Assembly (NCBI RefSeq): GCF_964340395.1
Contig: NC_135551.1
Coordinates: 6,418,463 to 6,482,462 of the forward strand
Direction: 5' to 3'
Source: Glandiceps talaboti
Lineage: Eukaryota > Hemichordata > Enteropneusta > Spengelidae
DNA: 64,000 nt
The notes below the pieces were generated by a model. The model saw nothing but the letters and a program-made list of their open reading frames with translations. It did no database searches and had not been told where the DNA came from. The position numbers and the translations under genes were made by a program. Positions 55,336-64,000 of this stretch are shown here, in pieces. Position 1 is the first letter of the stretch. Every line of letters begins with the position of its first letter.

Positions 55336-56630
55336 TAGGAAAAAACATAATTGCTGTTTGAATGTATGGGTTGGTGATATATATATTTTAATAAGGTTTC
55401 ATGATTTTTGAAATTATCTGTATCAAACCTATGCAATTCTAAAACTCTAAAATCACCAGAATGAATTGTAACACTAGTAGAAAAAATAGTACAGTTTACG
55501 ACACTTTCCGTACTATAGTTCAGATTGAGTTCAATTCTGTACTTTTATGCTGATGAGGTGGACGTTTCTGTACTTTCCCATTAGCGCCTGTCTAATCGGA
55601 TTATACTCGATCTGAAAAATAGTTCAGATTGCGAGTCGGAAGTGATTTGAATACATTTGCATTTAGTTCAGAATATATTCATGAGTTCACCCCCATAACC
55701 GGGCAGTAAACAAATGAATATTCAAATCTATCTCGCCTGCATGTGATTCAAGGCGTGTACACTAATTGTTTGACCCACAGAAAACTAACAGTAACACTAT
55801 TTAGTTAGTTAGTTGTCTGTGTTTGACCACATGAAGGCGGAGGGGGAGGGTGCAAAAGAAAAGGGTTACACACATGTACAGTGTATGATATGATGAGAGC
55901 TACATTTAATGTACATGTACATACGAACTGACATGTATACGTACATGTACAACTACGCTAGCATGTAAACGTTAGCAAAAACTCTTACTACTACCTCAGA
56001 CCACTAAAATACTAGAGTGGTCTCAGCTACTACTACTTGCAAAAAGTATTTACAAGCATTTCCATGTAGGTCAATGAAATATCACCTATGTGGGTTATAC
56101 TTCAATAGTCGGTCAAACAGCGTAAAGGTCTACATTCTACAATGACAGACATGATTGTTCAACTCGGTGCGATCTAAGATGAATTCACGGTGTATATTTG
56201 GTTACGTCGCCTTTGAATTGATGATGACGACTCGTCCGACCTAGACTGTTCTGGTCCAGTTTCAAGTGAAAGTCAGAATTATCACGGTGCCATTGATTAT
56301 ACTAACTGTGATGAAACTCGCCCACTCTAGTCTCTATGACTTCATTAGCCCCAAAATGCAAGAACTTAATAATGGTATTGTAAATCGAAGTTCATGCATG
56401 CTCTGACTGTCGCCTGTTTTTTGTTTTCTTACATTGTATACAATTTTGAATTGTTAGCTTTGTATTTCCTGCATTAATGTTGAAAACTGGTCTTTTTACT
56501 GTGCGTCTTCAATGCGCAGGTAAAATAGTGTGTTAATCTAGCATCGTGAGTACGCGCTCGCTTATGGTTTCGCATACCTTGGACTGCCTGTCATTCAGTA
56601 TTGTTTTAGCCTATTTATTTCTAAAGAAAA
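55336..56630. other. Interval without recognised genes
   Basis: Contains repeated words (CCTCAGACCACTA at 55997 and 57148) but no feature I can name. Confidence 0.35.
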
Positions 56631-56698
56631 ATGGTCTGTAAAGGGACTGCTTTAGTTGTCACAGTGCCTTTGTGGATTTATAAATCGATTTATGACAA
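56631..56698 (+). CDS. Candidate first exon of an unknown gene
   Basis: The context AAGAAAAATGG opens MVCKGTALVVTVPLWIYKSI, then YD, running into AAGTGAGTC, a good donor. The hydrophobic N-terminus could be a membrane anchor. Only the joint start context, composition and donor support it; no following exon was found. Confidence 0.2.
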
Positions 56699-56699
56699 G

Positions 56700-59600
56700 T
56701 GAGTCTACCTATTTTTTTTCCGACCCACTCAGTCAAGGAGTGCGATACACCAATCACCGTGTATTTAGCTTTGTATACAGTGTATGGATAATAGCAAGTT
56801 TCGGGACTGAAAAATCATAAATTGTTTGTTAGACTTATTTTTTATTCAATGTAATCTGGGTTGATTGGGAATTTTCAGATATCAGGATTTAAACCTCGGA
56901 TTTCAACTCAGAAAGGCTATATTTTTTGCCTCAGTCTGAATTATATTAGTAGAACTCTCACCAACGTTCCCAATGTGAAGTGATCTGAAAGTTGGTGAGA
57001 GGTCCTCACGTTGGATTGCAGCACTGCATGTTCTTGCCGAGAAGATAAAGAGGTGTAGTAATTATGGTTTAAAACTGACTTTTACAAACGCCAGTCGTGT
57101 AGGGTCTATGATTTTTTATGTTGTGGATGAATGCGGCACTTTGATCTGAACCTCAGACCACTATAATAGGAACAGACTAGAATCGCTTTTTGTTTTAGGT
57201 GTAAATGGGGCTCTAAACCCATCTTCTCTGTCGTGCATGGTTACCCTTCAAACCTGCTTCAAGCCGAACGTTGTGCAAAACGATACTTCGTGTCTTTACG
57301 GGTTTTTTTTGCAATTGTGTTTTAGTGGCCTGAGTCTGAACAAGTGTTCATACAGTACAGCAAAGTCCCACCAACAAAATCCATAGCAATAGATGCAGGA
57401 AAACCTCAGTATGGGCGACGGTGAAATCATGGTGTTAATTCTAAAACTTTTGAAAGCAAGAACATATGTTTGTGCAACTTTTGTATTAAAAGCATACCAT
57501 TCCAATTCAAGGACAACGATTTTGTTCAGAAATGGTGGTAGGACTATAATCCTTCCTACCTCCTTCCTTCCTACCTCCATAGTTCAAAACCGCTGATCGT
57601 AACTGCATGGTACAGCGCATCTACATTTATTTCTGAGTTCCGGAGGGCATTATTTGATAAGTACCCCATTCGTCCCTGTATTAGATCTTGTATAGTCATA
57701 ACATTACAAAGATATGTGATTGTTGTGATCATTTCATTTGCTCATTATGTATTCAAGTGTAGTCAAATTTTCTTAGGTGTATGAGCAACTTTACTTCACC
57801 AATAAATTCTACTTTCTCACGAGTATTGTAAAATAACATGGCTATAATATGATACTACACAGCACGTTTTAGACGTATTTGCATATCAATGTCATCTTCA
57901 AATTTTCTTGAAGAATTCTTCATCCAGATACTCTAACATACCTGCACACCAAATGTCAGCCCATTCAATCGATTAGTTTTGCGGCTGTCATTCATTTTTA
58001 CTTTGAATTCTTTTATTTACAAAACAAATGACAGTTTTTGACCCCAAAAATGACCAAAAACAGAAAATTGAAAATATCTTGCTGTCATAAACAAATATGA
58101 ATAGACTTCTCGATAAAATTCCATTTACTCATTGGGAACATCGAACGTACAATGTCAAAAAGTCGCACTGGCGCAAAGTATCATGGGAAAACTTTCTTTG
58201 GCACACCTCACTTAGGAAATATAGCCGCAACAAAAAAGTTAATACTGGGATCATGTCTTTTTAAATTTAGCCTTTACCTTATAGAATAGAAGTATCAAAA
58301 GTGTATGCACTAACAAGTATCTGTGGTTTGTGCAAACATGCCAAATCGCTGATGATTGTTAAACAATAAAACTTTGCATACCATTGTCATTAATAATTCT
58401 ACGTTTTACTTCTGAATCAGTTCTAAACACTTACGATTGAAATGATCGTCAACGATACGCTGATTTGTAGTTGAGGGTAATTAAAAATATTTCACAATGA
58501 CGATTTCGACCATTAGCCGATGGAGGTGACCCCAACCAAACCTGTCACAAGATGTAAACTTGCACACTTTTTGTGTGTCAATATGTCTGTTCTGGTCAGT
58601 CTGTTTTGGGAATTTATGGTACACTCACTGTCGCAGTTTTCAGCCAGGGTCACGTTATTCGACGATTACTATTTGGATAAACACTGCAAAAAAGTAACAC
58701 CCGTCATTGTTGCTTAGACATTTTCCTAGGGTCTTTTTCAACATGATTTATAGTAAGAAGTAACTTTGTTGATGGTGTAGTCACTGAATTTATAACCCTA
58801 CATCGATGACTTAGTAATTGAACACGCAAATGAATTATCATGAACACTGATCTACAACCGATCCGACCCTGGGATTCGATCACAATTCATGGCGTCGCTT
58901 GCCAGTCTATGTCTATGTCTTGGTCACGCAAACGTGAACACTCTGATATCTGAAACACTTCTTTGCTCCAGATACGCACCTTTTTTTCATGGAAAATGTC
59001 ATATAGTTTGAAGTAAGCTGGGAGAAAATATTAATGAGATATTTGTAGATTTAAATAAGAGTGAAATGATAGTCAAGTGATTTTGAACCATCTCCGTGTA
59101 TTTTGCTTTAGCGAAAACACTGACAACTACTAGTATGTGATCGCCCGGTCGTCAAATTGCAAAGAACAATGAAGAACAGCTGAACACCTTCCTGTGGTCA
59201 TCTGTTCCTTTCCGTACCGACTCTCAATTGTTTTGCTGCGTTTACTTGTATATCTTTAATAACAATAGTTTTTTAACTAACACCAATGTTCTTCCACTTT
59301 CTTTGCTTTCAAAATCAGTCACTTACTGTTGTAGCCAGTCAAAGACAGCCATCCTCAACTGGAAACACACCATGACAACAAAGATATACCAGAAAGTCAT
59401 GACGTTTTGAATCATATCATTCGGCCCCCAACCCTGTTTTTGACAATTAAAAAATGCTCTACTACCCATCACAGCCAGTATCAATCAGACTTTTTCCATA
59501 TATTATATTCCACCCTAACTTAACCCATATGACCGCCCCATTTATAACTCGTATGTCCGGACATGAACATGATTGGCTTTTCGCTGACCAAGGGGTATGA

Positions 59601-59868
59601 GACCATATGTGGAAGTGGGGGATAAGCTTATCAAATATGACCGTAGTTCCATGTAAATTAAAACTTATAGTTATGCTTATAGTCGTTACGTTTTCAGTTT
59701 ATTGTGGTACCCGCTTGATGCTTTCTCTGAAGATGCCGACGGGATCAGTCTAAAATTCAGTTCTGGTGTATAAACTACAATGTATCACACATATCATGAC
59801 TCTCACTATCCAATCCATCGGCTATACACTGGAGAACACAAGGACTATACTGACTGTTTTCTATCCAG
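56700..59868. other. Interval without recognised genes
   Basis: Contains only short chance frames; no repeat or RNA feature recognised. Confidence 0.35.
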
Positions 59869-60008
59869 CACGAAATAAATTGAGAATACGTGGAACTTAT
59901 ATGTACATGAACAGTAGCTCCGACAACTCTGACAAGTCTCTATATACCCCACCAGGCCTCTTTGCTGGAGTTCGCGGAGCGTGTGTTGTCAGTGCTAATC
60001 TCGTCTAG
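59869..60008 (+). CDS. Possible terminal exon of the trefoil gene
   Basis: A strong acceptor (CTGACTGTTTTCTATCCAG) precedes an open stretch RNKLRIRGTYMYMNSSSDNS, then SLYTPPGLFAGVRGACVVSA and a TAG at 60006. It starts in phase 1, so it can follow the exon at 48458 directly, though exons in the 11 kb between may be missed. It ends in a short hydrophobic tail. The family is not known. A chance open frame with an acceptor is possible; the phase agreement is the main reason to connect it. Confidence 0.35.
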
Positions 60009-60067
60009 TTCCTATCACCGTGTTCCTAAACAGTATCGTTACCATTTACACCTCCACTCACTAAACT

Positions 60068-60120
60068 TGGTTTAGTCATAGAAAATAGAGAGGACCCTCT
60101 CTATTGTCTATGGTTTAGTT
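60068..60120. repeat. Short fold-back
   Basis: TAGTCATAGAAAATAGAGAG pairs with the reverse complement CTCTCTATTGTCTATGGTTT around a GACC loop, about 22 bp of stem. A related but weaker pair, CCATAGAC/GTCTATGG, is at about 63891-63917. Confidence 0.6.
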
Positions 60121-60734
60121 AGATACCAATTGGCATCTGGACTAGAGCTAATCACGAGTCCATCACAACGTGCATGCATCATTTTCTGATGTCCGCATTT
60201 GATTTGGACATTGAAGTAAATGATTTTACATTTCTGAGCCTCATTCGGTATTTTTCCACTGTTCTATATGTGGTAGCTACTACTTTTGGCACAATAAAAA
60301 AAAAGATGTTACGAAGACGAAAAAAAATATAATCGAGATGCACGATAAACATTTTTGGAAAAAAAGTCACATAAATGACTGCAGTATCCATATTTTTAAT
60401 TGGCATGATTGAAGACTTTAAAAAATGAATGATGATAAAAGTGAGATTTTGCCTCAGTGATGGTTTTTCTATACAAGCGATAACATCACGATACCGGGTA
60501 CTTCACAAACATTATCTCACTGACTTCAAAACCATAGTGACTAAATCGTTTCGTACAATTAGACGGCATGATGTTTTTTACGTCTCGCACAAGCATATAC
60601 AATGGTACACTTTACCAAATTGTAATAGACCATGTAAATATTACATTGACCGATGCAGATCTTGCTCGCGCAGGTTGGGTAGATTTATATGCTACGTTAT
60701 GCCTTAGGCCTAAAAAATAACTGTTTGGTTTCTG

Positions 60735-61010
60735 TTACCCGACCCACCTAGTTTTTCACTGCCGACCCTTAACTTTTTTTTACGTGTTCTTGAAAAACTA
60801 ACAAAATCGCAACAATTGTGAAGTCTCACGAGACATAGTGGATGCAGAAACTGACATCAACTTAAAAAGACAATATAAAACTGTTCCTCCAATCTGTAAT
60901 GGTTGTACATCTAATGGAAAGAAGCCAATAACACAGAGATCATTTGGAAAAAATGGAAAACCAGAATTAGACACTCGCACATGAATAAAAATAAATCTAC
61001 CTACCCCACC
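60735..61010 (-). repeat. Dispersed repeat family R1, inverted copy
   Basis: The reverse complement shows AGGTGGGGTAGGTAGATTTA, GTGCGAGTGTCTAATTC, GATGTACAACCATTACAGAT, GTCTCGTGAGACTTCACAAT and GTCGGCAGTGAAAAACTAGG in the order of the other copies. Confidence 0.7.
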
Positions 61011-61404
61011 TATTTATTTATTTTGCCTAATCGGAACAACACAATTTTTTTAATAGGCCTATTTCCTAACTCAAGCTTAAATTATTGGACCCTTGTGAAC
61101 CAAAAATGTGCGAAAATACAACGCCAAAATAGTAACGCTTTGCACGGTTTTCACACTGAGCAATACGATTAGATCATAGACAGTGAAGTTCTCCAGTGTC
61201 TCTGGTTAGACCGACAACAATGAAACCGTTAGCGGGATCTCAGAGTCATACTCATTCACATACAATTTTTTATGGCTGTTCACGTTGGTTAGCAACATCT
61301 CTGTCTTTGAGTTTGAATGAAATCGCTGCCATTCCCTACAGGAAACTGTTCTATGGAATTACATGCCAGGAGCGCTTTCAATATCATAGAATGTTTTGTT
61401 GATC

Positions 61405-61456
61405 TTTTTTTTTCTTTTTTTCTTTTTTTTTCTTCTTTTTTTTTGGGGGGGGGGGT
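61405..61456. repeat. Poly(T) tract followed by G10
   Basis: Long T runs broken by single C, then ten G. Likely slippage-prone. Confidence 0.9.
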
Positions 61457-62094
61457 CGACAACTTTTACCAAGACAACCATTATATTAATCATTATAGTA
61501 ACTACCTAGCATGGCTAATAGCCATACTGAGGTAGAACTGTAGATTGCTAAAATGTTATGGGTTGCTGGTTGTACACAACCTCAGCATATGCCACTTGAC
61601 TTTCAGGCATTAATAGGTGGCAGAAATAGTCCGCACCAGGGCCGCTCTGTAGTCCGCATAAAAGGGTGACTAAGCCCAGACAATATTGTCCAGACCAGAT
61701 TTGGAGGTGTGAACGCATTTAAAGCTGACTCGGTTCTAAATCTTGGTGCATATTCATGAGGTCGACACCTAGAAAATGAACCATGTGTACATTTCTTTTG
61801 TCTTTTGTTAGTTAATTTATGCGGGTAAACTGTGTCTTCACTAACATTTTCCACTAAAAGTTTCAAAATTGTCTTGTTTTTTGAAGGACTACTATAATAA
61901 TATTTCACCGCCCTTGCTTTATTGTCATATCAGGAAAGTCAAGAACTTGACAAAAGCTATTCAAAACAAAGTAATCAAAGTTGTAAAACCAAAATGGTGC
62001 CGTGGAGAGTTGTGTCTGGTCATGTTCTGATCATGGAAGTATAACCCACGGTCTGATCTAGTAGCAGTATATCAACGACGAATCTACATTACAA

Positions 62095-62131
62095 ACAAAC
62101 AAACAAACAACACACACACACACACACACAC
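62095..62131. repeat. (CAAA)n/(CA)n microsatellite
   Basis: Three CAAA units, then about ten CA units. Confidence 0.9.
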
Positions 62132-64000
62132 GGTGATATTAAAAAGCACGCAACACAAAGGTTGGTTCACATCCCTCGCATCAGTACCGGTACCCATTCT
62201 ACTGAGTTATAAATATAAATCACATTCTCAGCTACAACATTGAACTTGTATGATACAAAAATCTTCAGAATGTGCGGGCCATATTTTCACTACCGGCATT
62301 GGCAGTCACCATCACTGCCTTTAAAAAAAATTAATACAGATAAATGGAAGCAAAAACAATCCTCTTGACGGTAGTTTAGTAGTCAGTTATGAATTATGTA
62401 ACGTTAAATAACGCTATTCAAATATTTCCCTCTATGCCTCCCATATACCGATAGTAAATCTTCAAACATCCATACAGACATGCGGACTTTGCTCCCTACT
62501 AGATACATCCATGTTTTACGTTACTTTCGTATTGCAAATTTAGCTGATGATGTCATGTCAAAGCCCCGTGGTCTAAAAACCTGAATCTCCGTACATACAT
62601 TTCGATATGAAATTATTTATCCGTGATGTTTAGAATTTTGGTCGGTCAATATAGTTTCAATGACCAAGTGTGACCCCCACTGATGTCTAAAGTACTAATA
62701 TCAGTACCTGACCGGCCATGGCCATGGCCTTGTTTTTGTTTTTGATTTTCTTCAATATTCAAATCTACGTAATGTCTGGTTTGTTAGGCCATAAATTCCA
62801 AGCATATTTACCATGATATCACAAATATAGACCAGTTACAGAAAGTAATAAGTGTCAGCAAAATACTGTAATATCGACACTGTTTCACGGATTTTAGGGA
62901 CGCTGGTGCTTGGATTATTTTACGGTTGACATTACCTAGCCAGTAATATAAGGAGTAGTACATGGGTATTTTATCCCTGGACTCTCTGTCTGTTTATATC
63001 GAAATGGAATAAGCTGAAACAGTTCTTCTTTGAGCAGGAAATATGTTGTGATTATGGATATTATATATATACATGTATATAATTGCCAACACATCGGCAA
63101 CGAGAGTAATGACATTGACTATACGTAATATGTAAAGATGTAGTGTAAAATTGGAATACGGTCGTCAGGAACTAGATTAGGGTAGGGGGAGGCTCAGGAG
63201 AAAAATTGTTGTCACGGGAAAAAAAACGAATTGGGACGTGCGTGAAAATTCGGATTGTCTGAAAGGGGCCCGGAGTCACGTACAAATATTTTGCTCATGA
63301 GTTGAACCAAATTTAACTCCAGGAGCAGACGTTTAACAAGCGTATTTTTAAAAGGGTGACTGGCAGAGAATGTGTGTCTCTTGAAGGGTAGACAATATAC
63401 TCGCGATAGACTATGGGTTTCAGGCCACTGTGTCAGACGTGGTCTTGGAGGAGTCAGTACAATTCCTCCAAGAGTGGTAAGAGGCCAAGCCTGAAATAGA
63501 CGGGTTTGCAAGTAGAAGTTTACATGCCTTGTCTGTGGTTTACATTGTGCACGCAAAACATCCCACAAAACCGGCCATAACTAAAGCGGCATATCAGTAA
63601 ATATGAAAAACGTGATCTTGGTAATTTGGATACCAGTTCTGAAAATATTCTCCGGGAAAATAGGTTAAAATGAACATCAAGATAGCTGCCTATTTCCCAT
63701 TGTTTATAAATCGTCAAGAGGTTAAGCTATCCACTCAGATGAACCACTCTTTGTCACTTTATAATCTGGCATTATACATGGGATAATTTCCAAAATGTAC
63801 ATGTTTTATCGTTTCATTTTGGACTTTATAGAAGTTGATGACTAAAATTACCTTACCCTCGATGAAAGTTATGAATGCGACTAGGTTTTACCATAGACAG
63901 GGTGGAGGGTCTATGGTTTTACCTACTAGAATTAGTTGCGACAAGATTGTAAATGCACATGGGCGAGTTTTGCCAGATTGCTTTATTTCAAGTGATTTGA

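Larger units (their letters stand above)
61011..64000. other. Distal interval, nothing named
   Basis: Holds a poly-T/poly-G tract (61405-61456) and a (CA)n plus (CAAA)n stretch (62095-62131). Otherwise no supported frame, RNA or repeat. Confidence 0.4.

Noticed and set aside
62700-62730. GGCCATGGCCATGGCC palindrome as a regulatory site
   Set aside because: Short, isolated and low complexity; no supporting context.

Overview
The window is metazoan nuclear DNA. It is AT-rich, has few genes and many repeats, shows intron-like spacing and canonical GT/AG splice sites, and carries several animal-type transposons: non-LTR retrotransposons, a Penelope-like element, pogo/Tigger-like DNA transposons, short inverted-repeat elements and a Maverick/Polinton. 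The host is probably a marine invertebrate; I cannot name the species from sequence alone.

The main feature is a complete-length but decayed Polinton/Maverick (adintovirus-like endogenous DNA virus) at 10044-27288. It is 17.2 kb, with about 360-bp terminal inverted repeats (TIRs) and a perfect 6-bp target duplication (TATGAT). It carries about 17 genes, nearly all on the minus strand: several small membrane proteins, a packaging ATPase, the double jelly-roll major capsid protein, a large membrane or coiled-coil protein, a large conserved virion-type protein, a chromodomain integrase, two proteins sharing an N-terminal LNDLRDI motif, a plus-strand penton-like protein, a protein-primed family B DNA polymerase and a zinc-finger protein. 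Capsid protein, coiled-coil protein, the two LNDLRDI proteins and a few small ORFs are open. Polymerase, integrase, ATPase, penton and others are broken by stops, frameshifts (several in homopolymers) and one deletion. I found no adenain-type protease.

The Polinton sits inside the reverse transcriptase of a 5'-truncated non-LTR retrotransposon (8887-10043 and 27289-28093, minus strand). That retrotransposon sits inside one copy of a segmental duplication. Copy A is 6488-8886 plus 28094-30150. Copy B is 35582-39590 and lacks both insertions, so it is the empty site. This gives a three-step history: duplication (or at least divergence of the copies), LINE insertion, Polinton insertion.

The duplicated segment carries a signal-peptide first exon (8111-8201 in copy A, 37147-37231 in copy B). 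Downstream of copy B, a P-type trefoil exon (42885-43028) and further possible exons (45354-45665, 48458-48682, 59869-60008) all share phase 1 boundaries. They can be read as one secreted trefoil-domain gene whose first exon was duplicated.

The rest is repeats: LINE fragments at 1145-1315, 2098-3405, 32420-34250 and 39590-42420; a pogo-like transposase remnant at 46430-47165; a 2.35-kb inverted composite of minisatellites, (ATACT)n arrays and a Penelope-like RT at 51534-53889, whose empty site is visible at about 30.74-30.84 kb; other minisatellites and microsatellites; and a duplicated block with perfect X-box-like palindromes near 55 kb. The last 3 kb hold nothing I can name.
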